The notes: generated from the letters alone by a model not told the origin. Counted from the first letter of the stretch, positions 18,342 through 28,392 are shown. The stretch is DNA of 64,000 nucleotides from an uncultured Muribaculum sp. (GCA_910587665.1 CAJUMZ010000003.1:124001-188000); one strand, 5' to 3'. Program-made: numbers and translations.

Positions 18342-19475
18342 TTACTGTTTGTTTACGTTTTCAAGATATTTGCCGAGGAAAGGCTTCATCTCATGGTTGC
18401 GGTCAAAAAGCAGCGGATAATCGGTTCTTCCGACCACAGGCCAGTCATTTCTCCAAGAGTCGCCGTCGCTCATACCCCATACCGTCACACGGGAAATCTT
18501 GTCGGAATGCTTTACGAACATGTCCATGACTTGCGCCATACGGTCGTTCCATGCCTTTGCGGCATCGGCAGGCAGACCGTCAACGTAAGGATTGAGGCTC
18601 TCACGCGCTGCAACGGTGTCACTGACATTAGCCGATTGAGTGACAGTAGGAAGCGAGCTCATATCCCACTCGGTTATCATCACGTTGCAGCCGGTGCTGT
18701 CGGCAAAAGCCACGATTGATTTCTCAAAATCGCCGAGATCGGGATAGTCAATACCCATGTGACCCTGCATGCCGATACCGTCAACGCGAAGTCCGCGCTG
18801 CTTCATGCCGTTGACCATCTTGATGATAGCGTCGCGCTTGGCAGGCTCATTCATGCTGTAGTCATTATAATAAAGCTCTGCGTCGGGGTCAGCCTCATGG
18901 GCATACTGGAATGCAAGCGGAATAAATTCCTCACCGAGGATACGGTAGAAACCGCTGTCACGGTAGCTTCCATCCTCCATGATAGCCTCATTTACCACGT
19001 CCCAGCCCTTGACACGACCTTTATAACGACCTACAATAGTATAGATATGATCACGCATACGCTGTTTAAGAGTCTCGGCGTCAACTTCCTCTCCATTCTC
19101 GTTGACAAGAAACCAAGGGGCACACTGTGAATGCCATACGAGGCAATGTCCGATGATAAACATTCCGTTTTCCTCACCAAACTTCACAAAAGCATCGGCG
19201 TCATCCCAGAAATATTCATTTTCCTGAGGATGTATCTTCTCACACTTCATGACATTTTCGGCCACGATCGAGTTAAAATGCTTTGCGGCGATAGCGTTAC
19301 CGATAGAATCCCTACCGGATGCCTGATCGGCGTTAATCGCGATACCCATGAGGAAATCATCCTTAAAAGCCTCCTTAAGAGTAGGTTCGGCATCGACTTT
19401 CTGTGAACATGAAGTAGTAGACACCGCAATCATCGCCATCCCTGCGATGAACATAGACGAAACTATTTTTTTCAT
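18342..19475 (-). CDS. GH10 endo-1,4-beta-xylanase, lipoprotein
   Basis: Single-domain xylanase of 377 residues that cleaves the beta-1,4-xylan backbone. The signal ends in lipobox TTSC with Cys23, so it is lipid anchored. Catalytic acid/base Glu163 lies in WDVVNEAI and the nucleophile Glu269 in MITEWDMS. GH10 substrate-site motifs such as IIGHCLVWHSQ are present. It lies after the GPH symporter gene and before GH43. It has no carbohydrate-binding module, unlike the other GH10 of this locus, so a periplasmic role on shorter chains is plausible (inference). Confidence 0.94.
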   Translation of the reverse strand: MKKIVSSMFIAGMAMIAVSTTSCSQKVDAEPTLKEAFKDDFLMGIAINADQASGRDSIGNAIAAKHFNSIVAENVMKCEKIHPQENEYFWDDADAFVKFGEENGMFIIGHCLVWHSQCAPWFLVNENGEEVDAETLKQRMRDHIYTIVGRYKGRVKGWDVVNEAIMEDGSYRDSGFYRILGEEFIPLAFQYAHEADPDAELYYNDYSMNEPAKRDAIIKMVNGMKQRGLRVDGIGMQGHMGIDYPDLGDFEKSIVAFADSTGCNVMITEWDMSSLPTVTQSANVSDTVAARESLNPYVDGLPADAAKAWNDRMAQVMDMFVKHSDKISRVTVWGMSDGDSWRNDWPVVGRTDYPLLFDRNHEMKPFLGKYLENVNKQ

Positions 19476-19519
19476 AAAAACTTTACTGATAATATAAAAA
19501 CTAAGATTAATAATTACGA

Positions 19520-20950
19520 TTACTGCTTATGACGGCGTTCGATCTCGGCATTGATGCTGTCGATACGGTCATCGTCAAGTTCATATTTCGAGATGATAAA
19601 CATCGCAAGTAAGAGCAGGATTGCCGGAATAACGGCAACAAGCCAAAGAATACCCTGCTCCGCAAAAGGAGTCTGCACCGGCTTCTCCATGTCGAAATGT
19701 ACAAACTGCAACACAAGACCGGGGACAACACCGCCAAGAGCCATACCCGCCTTATAGAAGATACCGGTAAGCGCGTTAACGATGCCCGAAATACGTTTTC
19801 CATGGGTGTACTCACCGTAAGATATGACCTCCGGTACAAGCGCCCACATATAACCGGTGGCAACAATTATACCGGTTGACTTAATGAACTGCGCCACATA
19901 TACAAGCCACATATGCTCCTTCAAGGCATCAATCATTGAAATCATATATAGCAGTCCCATACCAACGATAGCGGTCATAAGGAAGATATAGAACATGCCT
20001 TTCTTACCTACCATACGCTTGATCTTGGGAATCATAGGCATGAAAATGAATGCCGGAATAGATCCGAGACCCATGAATATGGACAGCTCGTCGGCCGAGC
20101 CGTGAAGATTATAGTTAATATAATATGCACCCGCCGAGTTACTGATGGCCATCAAGCCAAAAGCGGTGATAAAGAAGAAAGCGAGTATGCGGAGAGGCTT
20201 GTTGCGGACAAATTCGAGCCAGAGATCGGAAACCTTTACATTTTCAGTCTCCGACTTATCCATCACCACGCGCTCACGGCACTGCGAGAAGCAGAATATG
20301 AGCAATGCAAGACCGATCACACCATAGATTGCCATGGTTATGAACCAAGCCGAGTCGCTTGACGAAAGGTCGGTAGTCTCAGTGGGGTCAAAAATCTTGA
20401 GGATGATAGGAATACCCATACCCACGGCAAGACCGCCCACATTGGCCATGAACATTCTCACCGATGTAAGAATCGTAATCTCGTTGGTGTCACGTGTAAG
20501 TGAAGCGTTAAGCGCGCCGTAAGGCACATTGACAAGAGTATAGCACATCGAGAGGCCTACATATGTGATGTAAGCATAGAGCAATGATCCTGAAAAACCG
20601 TTCCAGAAGCAAAGTATTGCAAATCCGGTCAACGGTATACCACCCAATACAAGATAAGCGCGATACTTTCCAAGCGACGGATTATGCTTGTCGACAAACG
20701 TACCTACAAGCGGATCCCATATCACGTCGACGATCCTGACGATAAGGAACATGATCGCGGCAACGGCTGGCTCCAGTCCGTACACGTTGGTATAGAAGAA
20801 AAGCAAGTACATGCTTATCGTCTGGTAAATAAGATTCTGGGCAAGGTCACCGGAGCCGAAGCCGATGCGCTGTGTCCAACTCAATTTATAAAAGCCTCGG
20901 CTCTCCGAAGCCATGGCTTTATTGTCATCCATTGTTAACTGTGTATCCAT
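19520..20950 (-). CDS. GPH family sugar:cation symporter (MFS type)
   Basis: Inner-membrane transporter of 476 residues with about 12 hydrophobic segments. Glycoside-pentoside-hexuronide family signs are RIGFGSGDLAQNLIY near the N-terminus and VRIVDVIWDPLVGTFVDKH after the second segment. By position in a xylan locus it probably imports xylo-oligosaccharides or xylose for cytoplasmic GH43; the substrate is inference. It is flanked by the esterase and xylanase genes on the same strand. Confidence 0.88.
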   Translation of the reverse strand: MDTQLTMDDNKAMASESRGFYKLSWTQRIGFGSGDLAQNLIYQTISMYLLFFYTNVYGLEPAVAAIMFLIVRIVDVIWDPLVGTFVDKHNPSLGKYRAYLVLGGIPLTGFAILCFWNGFSGSLLYAYITYVGLSMCYTLVNVPYGALNASLTRDTNEITILTSVRMFMANVGGLAVGMGIPIILKIFDPTETTDLSSSDSAWFITMAIYGVIGLALLIFCFSQCRERVVMDKSETENVKVSDLWLEFVRNKPLRILAFFFITAFGLMAISNSAGAYYINYNLHGSADELSIFMGLGSIPAFIFMPMIPKIKRMVGKKGMFYIFLMTAIVGMGLLYMISMIDALKEHMWLVYVAQFIKSTGIIVATGYMWALVPEVISYGEYTHGKRISGIVNALTGIFYKAGMALGGVVPGLVLQFVHFDMEKPVQTPFAEQGILWLVAVIPAILLLLAMFIISKYELDDDRIDSINAEIERRHKQ

Positions 20951-20974
20951 TTTAATTTATCTAAGGCTTTTAAA

Positions 20975-22690
20975 TTACTTCTTTATGCTGCGTGCGGTAA
21001 CAGCGTCAACCACCCTTGCACCCAGCGTTTTCTTGTCAAGCGGATGTATGTCATTCCACTCTCCGAGGTCGGAATTATGAATGAGCACCGCATCGGGAAC
21101 AGATCCTGCGACATCAGCCTGCACCTTGCGCATCTCCGCCCAAGCCGCACGACCCGCCTTATCGCTCGGATGCAGATAATCGGCAAGTTCAACGATATAG
21201 AAAGGAAGGCCGGGAGCGTCAAACGCATCACGCCAGTCGGCTATCATGGTCTTGAGCAATGCGCCGTACTCATTGCGACGACTTACATTAGACTCACCCT
21301 GATACCATACCACGCCGGCAAGCGGAAGATTCACGAAAGGATTAATCATCGAGTTATAAAGCACTACCGGTTTATAGCACCAGAACTCCATACCGGGACC
21401 GTGAACCATAGGCGCACCGAGACGGTAACGCCACTCCCCTTCAAGACTTACCTCGTCGCCATTGCCGAGAATAAGCTTATAAGGCTTTTCAGGAACGAAG
21501 CTACCCCTGCCGTTCTGGCTGAACAGTCGTATAGTGACATTGTTATCGCCCTCTTTAAGCACCCCTGCCGGGACATTATAGATACGTGGCGGATACTGGT
21601 AAGAAGTAGTACCTACAAAAGTACCGTTGACATACACCGAATCAGCGTCAACAATACAGCCGAGACGAAGTACGGCAGGCCTGCCGGCTTGCTTTGAGGT
21701 AAGACTTACATTTTTACGGAACCAATGTGAGCCGTTGACAGGGTTAAGCCCGTCGCTTGCCCAAAGATTTCCTGTCCATCCGTTATGCAGGTCATCACCT
21801 GTCACGGTACCGTCGGTCACAGTGCCTTTTAGTATATCCACTTTAGCCCAACCCGAGTCATCAAGGTCGGGAGCATACCACTTCTTCGCACCATGCAGCC
21901 CGGGATCTCCGGCATACAGCGCGGCATTCCAACGTGCATAGTTCTCACCCTCGACTTTCTTCACATGGGCACGGTAGGCGTCATCCTCATAGATACGCTT
22001 CTCATTGATCGCCCGCGGAAATTCGGTAAGCGAGCCTTCGCTTATCCATGATTCGACAGGCGTTCCACCCCAGCATGAATTTATTATGCCTACCGGCACT
22101 CCGGTGCGCTCATTAAGCTGCTTGGCAAAAAAGTAGCCGAGAGCTGAAAAGTTCATCACGTTTTCAGCGGTTGCCGGCTTCCATGCAGTAGGCTTGGTGT
22201 CATCAAGAGGGGCATGGAATTCCACCTCCCGCGGAACATAGTACTGGCGCACCTCATTGCTTGAATAATCGGCGATCTCATCGGCAAACATGTCGGTGAC
22301 ACGCGCCACGGGCAACTCCATGTTGGACTGTCCCGAACACAGGAAAACATCGCCTGAAAGCACATCGTCAAGCGTCACGTCATTGACAGTCACCTTATAC
22401 GGTCCACCCGCCTTTAGCGCAGGCAGCTCGATCGACCACTTTCCGTCGTCACCGGCCACAGTGGTTACACCCTTGCGCGCGCCGACCGTCTTATTCTTGC
22501 GGTCGGTCACCTTGACTTGAATCAGTTCGCCGGGATCGGCAACGCCCCACAGCTTCACCGGTGCCTCTCTCTGTACAATCATGCCTGACGACAATACCTG
22601 CGGAAGCTGCACCTTTGCCTCTACCGGCAGTGCAGCCGCGGTCATCGCCACGGCAACGGTAATAGATAAATACTCTTTTAAATGCTTCAT
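20975..22690 (-). CDS. SGNH-type carbohydrate esterase (sialate O-acetylesterase-like)
   Basis: Exported esterase of 571 residues. A signal peptide ends near VEAKV. The SGNH hydrolase core is visible as FLCSGQSNMELP (nucleophile Ser), SCWGGTPVESW, VVWYQGESNVSR and the C-terminal DIHPLDK (catalytic Asp-x2-His). A beta-sandwich insertion (DDSGWAKVDI to GSHWFRKNVSL) sits inside. Annotated relatives are called sialate O-acetylesterases, but in a xylan locus removal of acetyl groups from xylan is the more likely job (inference). It follows GH35 by 8 bases. Confidence 0.85.
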   Translation of the reverse strand: MKHLKEYLSITVAVAMTAAALPVEAKVQLPQVLSSGMIVQREAPVKLWGVADPGELIQVKVTDRKNKTVGARKGVTTVAGDDGKWSIELPALKAGGPYKVTVNDVTLDDVLSGDVFLCSGQSNMELPVARVTDMFADEIADYSSNEVRQYYVPREVEFHAPLDDTKPTAWKPATAENVMNFSALGYFFAKQLNERTGVPVGIINSCWGGTPVESWISEGSLTEFPRAINEKRIYEDDAYRAHVKKVEGENYARWNAALYAGDPGLHGAKKWYAPDLDDSGWAKVDILKGTVTDGTVTGDDLHNGWTGNLWASDGLNPVNGSHWFRKNVSLTSKQAGRPAVLRLGCIVDADSVYVNGTFVGTTSYQYPPRIYNVPAGVLKEGDNNVTIRLFSQNGRGSFVPEKPYKLILGNGDEVSLEGEWRYRLGAPMVHGPGMEFWCYKPVVLYNSMINPFVNLPLAGVVWYQGESNVSRRNEYGALLKTMIADWRDAFDAPGLPFYIVELADYLHPSDKAGRAAWAEMRKVQADVAGSVPDAVLIHNSDLGEWNDIHPLDKKTLGARVVDAVTARSIKK

Positions 22691-22698
22691 TCCGGTTA

Positions 22699-24393
22699 TT
22701 ATTTATATTGATAGAGTTTTACATGCAATATCTGGAAATCATCCACCCCTATACGCACATGACGCCCCTGGTGGGTCTCGTCGCCGTTATAGCGGCGCAC
22801 AAACGCCAATGTACCGTCAGGATTCACGGAAACCTCGTCGACCGAAGCAAGCCCTACACGCATTCCACCGCCCCAAGCCGGAACAGAACCGCGGTCGTCG
22901 CCCGCATTGAGGAAGCCGTCTTCGCCAAGATTACGCCTGACGCTGCTCTCAGTCTCATTTTCAAATTTCACCACAATACCCGTGCCGGCTACGATATACT
23001 CGCCCTTAGCCACACGGATTATAACACCGCCTACAGGCATCCATTCAGAGCCATCGGTGGCTCGCGGATCCCAAGGCAGCGTGAAGTAATGATTTGCAGT
23101 TATCTTCATTCCATCCTGATGCAATATGCGCCCGGTGGAATCATTATCAAAATAAAGCCCGTTCATTGCACCTGTGCCCTGATATTTGACGAGCAGAGGC
23201 ATAAGCTCATTCAGCTTGGCGTAGCCTTTTACATTAGGCGACGAGGGGGAATCGCTGCCATTTTCGATCGAAAACGGGCTAAGTCCCAAGGCATCATGCT
23301 CGCCTATGACATAGAATGCCTGCGCGGCATTTCCGTCAAAGCGGCGTATTTCGGGAATAAAAAGCGGATTGTCAGAAGTATGATACTGTGCCACCCAGTC
23401 GATAAATCCCTTATCGTACAAGTCGGGGGAAAGCATGTCGACAGTTGGTGCCGCGGCATGCCATATATCCTTAAGATGGGCAAGCGGACCCGCCGAGGGA
23501 TATTCGCCCGGCTTGCGGCCACGACTGTTCATTGCCGCATTTACATAAAGAGGGCGGCCAAGGATAGCTTTCGCCTCCTTTGCCAACCGCTCAACGTAGC
23601 GGGCATAGTTCCACGCCATGAAATATTCGTCAGAATAGATATCGTCGCCGAACACTTCGCGCCAACCGCCCGATTTCTTCATCCCGTTGTCACGCCAGCG
23701 CGCGAGCAGCTGCGGATGAAGTGATTTCTTATTTTTTTCAAGGGATGAGACAAGCTCGCGAGGCACACCCTTTTCATACTCCCGCTGCGCGGCAGGCGAG
23801 TAATCTCGGGCATCCTCAAGCATCCCTATCTCGTTTTCAATCTGCACCATCAACACCGTGCCCTCGTCATCGACATCGGCAAGGTGACCGAGCCACGCCT
23901 TGAACGCGCGGCTGTCGGCATCATATACATTTTCAGAAAAAGCGCTTGCTATCTCCAAAGGCTTTCCCTCGGAAGTGCAGGCACGCGGATATTTTTTGTA
24001 ATCGTACTTAAACCAGGCGGGCGCATAGCAACTCATGGAGTTTTTCCACGCGCCAAACCATAAGAACACCACTTTCAGCCCGCAACGGCGAGCCTCTTCA
24101 AGGGTTTTGTCGATAAGTGAAAAATCGTAATCGCCTTCGACAGGCTCTATCATGTCCCAATACACCGGCACAAGCACGGTGTTCAGATTCATGCGCTGCA
24201 ACTTGGGAAATATGCGCTCGATATCTCCGGCACATGACGCCGAACTGTTGCCAAGCTCCCCGCCAATTATTATAAACGGCACTCCGTCAACTATAAGCTG
24301 AGTCGCACTTCCCTGCCTACGCAGAGAAATGTCGGCAGCCGACATGCCCACAAAAGATGCAAGCAGACATAGCGCAGCGATTACTTTTTTCAT
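22699..24393 (-). CDS. GH35 family glycosidase with DUF5597-like C-terminus
   Basis: TIM-barrel glycosidase of the GH35 type, 564 residues, with a signal peptide (MKKVIAALCLLASFVGMSAA). Conserved features are FIIIGGELGNSSAS, the acid/base-bearing LMVQIENEIG (Glu of NE) and FIPEIRRF (likely nucleophile Glu). The last about 130 residues resemble the DUF5597 domain in Bacteroidota relatives. Annotated activity is beta-galactosidase, which could remove galactose from xylan side chains; the true substrate is uncertain. ATG 24391-24393 is chosen because it begins the signal peptide. A strong promoter match lies upstream, so this may start the second half of the PUL. Confidence 0.85.
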   Translation of the reverse strand: MKKVIAALCLLASFVGMSAADISLRRQGSATQLIVDGVPFIIIGGELGNSSASCAGDIERIFPKLQRMNLNTVLVPVYWDMIEPVEGDYDFSLIDKTLEEARRCGLKVVFLWFGAWKNSMSCYAPAWFKYDYKKYPRACTSEGKPLEIASAFSENVYDADSRAFKAWLGHLADVDDEGTVLMVQIENEIGMLEDARDYSPAAQREYEKGVPRELVSSLEKNKKSLHPQLLARWRDNGMKKSGGWREVFGDDIYSDEYFMAWNYARYVERLAKEAKAILGRPLYVNAAMNSRGRKPGEYPSAGPLAHLKDIWHAAAPTVDMLSPDLYDKGFIDWVAQYHTSDNPLFIPEIRRFDGNAAQAFYVIGEHDALGLSPFSIENGSDSPSSPNVKGYAKLNELMPLLVKYQGTGAMNGLYFDNDSTGRILHQDGMKITANHYFTLPWDPRATDGSEWMPVGGVIIRVAKGEYIVAGTGIVVKFENETESSVRRNLGEDGFLNAGDDRGSVPAWGGGMRVGLASVDEVSVNPDGTLAFVRRYNGDETHQGRHVRIGVDDFQILHVKLYQYK

Positions 24394-24446
24394 TATCCTT
24401 AAATTATAAAAACCAAAATACAGAAGAACCAAGATTATGTTAACAG

Positions 24447-24478
24447 CAAAGTTATATTTTTAAAAAATTTTTGCCAAT
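24447..24478 (-). promoter_or_regulatory. Promoter upstream of GH35
   Basis: Minus-strand -33 ATTG (24475-24478), 20-base spacer and -7 TAACTTTG (24447-24454) give a close match to TTTG-N19-21-TAnnTTTG. It sits in the 161-base gap between the CBM-containing GH10 and GH35. Confidence 0.65.
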
Positions 24479-24554
24479 CATTTTTCAGGAAAATTTTGCC
24501 GCAAGCATATAAATCTTCAGTCCTTCCGTATTTTGGTCAGTTAAATATTATTGA

Positions 24555-26918
24555 TTATTCCGTTACTTCGCTCTCTTTATCTCCGGAAGATTCCGAAGAA
24601 TGCAGATCTTTCCAGTTTTCACCGGAAAAGGAGTCAGCAATATTGCTGCCTGCAATCGCATCGCATACGCCCTTGTAGGCCACCTTACGCTGATAGTTGC
24701 TGTCAAATATGTTAGGCGCGTCGCCCTTGAGCCAGTACTCATGCTCTTTCTTGTTGTCGGAGAGAGTCCAGATGGTTATCGCCGACTGCTGAGCCTCAGG
24801 CACATTCTCAAAGTAAGAGCTTAGAATCATCCGGTAAGTCTCGCTCTGCTTTACAAGCTGTTCGGCCGAAGGGGTGACCGTCTTGCCCTCCTCAACGCCA
24901 AATGCCACATCAAGCTCGGTGATACGTACAAGCTTGCCGGTAGCGGCGATAGTCTTGAACATTGCGTCAACCTGCTCCTTGGAGATATTGACGTTGACGT
25001 GCATCTGGGTGCCGATACCGTCGACCTTTGCACCATTCTGGTCGATATAGTTGACGAAGTTGATAAGCTCGGCAAGCTTCGACGGACTGGTCTCAAGGTT
25101 GTAATCGTTGACAAAGAGCTTGGCATCAGGAGCATAACGGCGGGCAAACTCAAAAGCCTTGACCGCATAATCCTTACCGAGATAGTAACCCCAATACCAG
25201 TGCTGATTGCCGGCATCCGACGCCCAGTTAAGGGTGAGACCCGTCTGCTCGTCTTCCACAGGCTCGGCATCGGGGGTGCCGTCGCTCGCATTGCTGCCAA
25301 ACGCTCCGTCGATACCTCTCCAGCGGGGCACCCCGTCAGTGATAGGCTCGTTGATCACGTCCCAGGCATCGACACGATTGCCGACATGCTCGGCGACACT
25401 CTTGATCCACTGCTCCATGGCATCGGTAAGGATGGCGCGCTTCTCCTCGGGAGTCTTCAGTTCATAGTGGTAGGAAGCAGCACGGCGCGGAGCCTTAGCC
25501 TCTTCTTGATTCTTCACACCAAATTTGATGTTGTCCAGATAGAACACTGTGCCCACCTTTCCGAAATTGATAAGTACACGATTCATCTCGGTCTTGTCCT
25601 CGGGAATGGTAAACGAAGCCTCGCATGTCACCCAGTCAGTGCCGACGTCGACAGAGATGTAGCCTCCGCCGCTATAGTCGCTTGAGTTCTGATACGCGAT
25701 CTGGAGCGATCCGGCAGGAGAATCCGACTTGGCGCTGAACTGTATCATATATTCCTTACCGGCAAGAAGCGGGGTGTCATAGGCAAGCTGGGCAACGTAA
25801 TAGTCAGAGCCGTCAGTGGGATTGGTGAGGACAAGTCCATATGACCCGTCAACGCCTTTACCGGCAACAACTTCCGAGGTAGAGCTATTGCCCCAACTGC
25901 CCCATTTACCCTTGGTACCACCTTCAAAGTCACTGTCATCACCCACAAGTATATTTTCCATGGGATCGGGAGCAGGCTCTGTATATTCACCGAAACGGAT
26001 GTTGTCGAGATAAAACTTGGTACCAACCTTTCCAAAATTGATAAGCACACGGTTCATCTCGGTCTTATCCTCGGGAATGGTAAACGAAGCCTCGCATGTG
26101 GTCCAATCAGTACCGACTTCGACGGAGATGTAGCCTCCGCCGCTGTAGTCGGTAGAGTTCTGATACGCAATCTGGAGTGATCCGGCAGGAGAATCAGACT
26201 TTGCGCTGAAACGTATCTTATATTCCTTTCCTGCCTGTAGCGGAGTATCATAAGCAAGCTGTGCCACATAATAGTCCGAGCCGTCGGTAGGATTGGTAAG
26301 CACAAGACCGTATGACCCGTCGACGCCGGCACCGGCAACTACCTCGGAAGTCGAGCTGTTACCCCAGCTTCCCCACTTGCCCTTGGTGCCTCCCTCGAAG
26401 TCGCTGTCGTCACCGACAAGAATATTGGCAATGCCGTCGGCACCGCCTGTCTGCTCCTGCACGAGCTTGGGTGCGATGAGCGATTTGAGATAGGTCTGCT
26501 GTTGCTGGGTGTGCCACAGCATATTGTGCCCGTAAAGCTTCATTCCTGCGGGCAGGGCGGCAAGTATACGGTCGACGGTAGTAAAGTCGACCGAGCCGTT
26601 GGCTTTCATCAGCACGCCCATCTTCATGGCATTGCCCAGGGTCACACCGGTGAAATTTTCATCGACCACGGCCTTGTAGGCAGGGTCGTCGAGATACATG
26701 TCGGCACCCATGCCGAGAGAAAGGTTCAGACCCGGGCGATACTCTGCCACATACTCTTTTATGGGCTTATAAAGAGCTATCTGCTCCGCAAGCTGGAGGG
26801 GAATTTCCGACGGCTTTACTGTCGGGTCGCTTTCCTGCCACTCCATCAGCTGGTCATCGCAGCCGGCAAGCACTGTTGCAAGCGCGATTGACGGAAATAT
26901 TACTTTATTTAGTTTCAT
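24555..26918 (-). CDS. GH10 endo-xylanase with two CBMs inserted in the catalytic domain, lipoprotein
   Basis: Surface-type xylanase of 787 residues with lipobox LAGC (Cys20). The GH10 barrel is split: its first part ends at GHNMLWHTQQQ (residues 130-140), two carbohydrate-binding modules follow (about 165-310 and 322-467), then the barrel resumes with acid/base Glu524 in DVINEP and nucleophile Glu668 in ITELDV. CBM insertion at this point is known for GH10 enzymes of Prevotella and Bacteroides xylan loci. The two modules are nearly identical (about 9 differences in 145 residues by eye). Last gene of the susC-susD-SGBP-GH10 block; the likely initial xylan-cutting enzyme. Confidence 0.95.
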   Translation of the reverse strand: MKLNKVIFPSIALATVLAGCDDQLMEWQESDPTVKPSEIPLQLAEQIALYKPIKEYVAEYRPGLNLSLGMGADMYLDDPAYKAVVDENFTGVTLGNAMKMGVLMKANGSVDFTTVDRILAALPAGMKLYGHNMLWHTQQQQTYLKSLIAPKLVQEQTGGADGIANILVGDDSDFEGGTKGKWGSWGNSSTSEVVAGAGVDGSYGLVLTNPTDGSDYYVAQLAYDTPLQAGKEYKIRFSAKSDSPAGSLQIAYQNSTDYSGGGYISVEVGTDWTTCEASFTIPEDKTEMNRVLINFGKVGTKFYLDNIRFGEYTEPAPDPMENILVGDDSDFEGGTKGKWGSWGNSSTSEVVAGKGVDGSYGLVLTNPTDGSDYYVAQLAYDTPLLAGKEYMIQFSAKSDSPAGSLQIAYQNSSDYSGGGYISVDVGTDWVTCEASFTIPEDKTEMNRVLINFGKVGTVFYLDNIKFGVKNQEEAKAPRRAASYHYELKTPEEKRAILTDAMEQWIKSVAEHVGNRVDAWDVINEPITDGVPRWRGIDGAFGSNASDGTPDAEPVEDEQTGLTLNWASDAGNQHWYWGYYLGKDYAVKAFEFARRYAPDAKLFVNDYNLETSPSKLAELINFVNYIDQNGAKVDGIGTQMHVNVNISKEQVDAMFKTIAATGKLVRITELDVAFGVEEGKTVTPSAEQLVKQSETYRMILSSYFENVPEAQQSAITIWTLSDNKKEHEYWLKGDAPNIFDSNYQRKVAYKGVCDAIAGSNIADSFSGENWKDLHSSESSGDKESEVTE
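25518..25955 (-). repeat. Tandem CBM-coding repeat, downstream copy
   Basis: Encodes residues 322-467 of the GH10 enzyme. It begins with NILVGDDSDFEGG and repeats the upstream copy with a 157-residue period. Confidence 0.9.
25989..26426 (-). repeat. Tandem CBM-coding repeat, upstream copy
   Basis: Encodes residues 165-310 of the GH10 enzyme. The protein is about 94% identical to the second copy by eye, while many synonymous bases differ. Confidence 0.9.
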
Positions 26919-26941
26919 TGTGAGATTCTTGGTTTAAATGA

Positions 26942-28375
26942 TTACTCTTCTTCATCTTCAGGATAGTCGGAGACGGTCACGAAAGTGTAAGGCACGATAC
27001 GCCAGTTGTCGACATAAATCTTCGGACCTGTAAACGCACTTGACTTGAACTTGAACACGTCTTCACCCTTCTCAATCTCGATGTCGGTGTTGACGAATCC
27101 CATACCGAAGTTGCGGTAGAAGGCGTCGTTACGTTCATTGATCACATCGCGGAACACCGGTTTCACAGCCTCTTCCTTATCCTCAAATATAGTCTTGTAT
27201 TTGTTGAGTTCCGACAAGGGTATTGTCACTGTCTGCCAGCCTTCGGTCACGAAAGGTATATTTGCAGGATTACCTTCCGTGTCATTACCGAGCCAGGGTA
27301 CATAGAAGTAAGTGGCACCGTAACGGTCGTCAGAGCCGTAACCCGACCAGTTGAAATTATTGATAAGCGCGATCTCTATCTGTCCGGTAGCCTCCCAGGG
27401 CTCGGGCACATTGATATCAAACTGAAGCGCGATGTCGGTAAGAGAAGTCTCCGGATCGATATACTGCGTCATGCGGTTCCAGTCGTCAAGGTCGCTGTCG
27501 TTGCCGGCTGTCCAGCACTCGGTGACACGCGGCTTTCCGGATGACACACCACCGGCGGCAAACATACGGTCGGGCACGACCTGCCAGCACTTGCCATACT
27601 TGCCCTCCGGGTCGTCGGCGAGATCCTCGTCGTTGATCATCGAGCCGTCCTCTTTCCAGCTCCAGAATCCCTGCACTCCGGTACCATCAAAGTCAAGTAT
27701 CATGCAGTCGCGGTTGTTGAAGTATTCGGGTGTCTGCGCTATACCGTTGGCACCGATGGCAGTGATGTGTCCGCCGGCGGTCACTCCTGACGGCATGACA
27801 AACGAGAACCACTCGCCCTCCTCATCATCGCTCGCGATACCCTCGGTCACTTCCACGTCGCCGGGAAGAGTCACCTTGCTGATCTCTTGAAGTGAGCCGC
27901 CAAACACCACCACGCGCTCTCCCGCGACAGGCAAAGTGTTGCTGACAGAAGTCACCGAAGGAGAAGCGGCGCGTATCTCAAACTGATGCACTGACTCCGC
28001 GCCGTCTTTGACAAGACGGATAGTATTGCGAGCCGACTCCTCGGCATCGGTGATGGGAGTCTTGGCGTTAAGGGTGACGAGCATGGAGTTGTCACTCACA
28101 TAGGCGCGGTTGAAATATGTGTCGTAGCCGTTGACATAGACATGTTTTACCCCGACAAAACCGCTACCCTCAAGGCGTATCATCTGACCGAGACGGGCAT
28201 AGGTGACCTCGCGGTCGGGCACTGACGACTTCACATCCTCAAGATACACCTTGTTCACCACGGGAGTGGACTTTGCATTGTCCTCGTCAAAATAAGGGTC
28301 ATCGTCATTACAGGCGACCATTCCCACCGACAGGACCGCTAAGGCTGAAAGCCATATATATTTTAAACTTTTCAT
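26942..28375 (-). CDS. Surface glycan-binding protein (SusE-position, SGBP-B-like)
   Basis: Lipoprotein of 477 residues (lipobox MVAC, Cys22) encoded directly after susD, the usual place for surface glycan-binding proteins. IPT/TIG-like segments are visible (GQMIRLEGSGFVGVKHVYVN, and later GERVVVFGGSLQEISKVTLP), followed by a C-terminal beta-sandwich region with many aromatic residues (FWSWKEDG, INNFNWSGYG) as in SGBP-B glycan-binding domains. It should help hold xylan at the cell surface. Family placement rests on position and domain layout; binding to xylan is inference. GH10 follows after 23 bases. Confidence 0.8.
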   Translation of the reverse strand: MKSLKYIWLSALAVLSVGMVACNDDDPYFDEDNAKSTPVVNKVYLEDVKSSVPDREVTYARLGQMIRLEGSGFVGVKHVYVNGYDTYFNRAYVSDNSMLVTLNAKTPITDAEESARNTIRLVKDGAESVHQFEIRAASPSVTSVSNTLPVAGERVVVFGGSLQEISKVTLPGDVEVTEGIASDDEEGEWFSFVMPSGVTAGGHITAIGANGIAQTPEYFNNRDCMILDFDGTGVQGFWSWKEDGSMINDEDLADDPEGKYGKCWQVVPDRMFAAGGVSSGKPRVTECWTAGNDSDLDDWNRMTQYIDPETSLTDIALQFDINVPEPWEATGQIEIALINNFNWSGYGSDDRYGATYFYVPWLGNDTEGNPANIPFVTEGWQTVTIPLSELNKYKTIFEDKEEAVKPVFRDVINERNDAFYRNFGMGFVNTDIEIEKGEDVFKFKSSAFTGPKIYVDNWRIVPYTFVTVSDYPEDEEE

Positions 28376-28392
28376 GTTGTTGCTTAATGATA

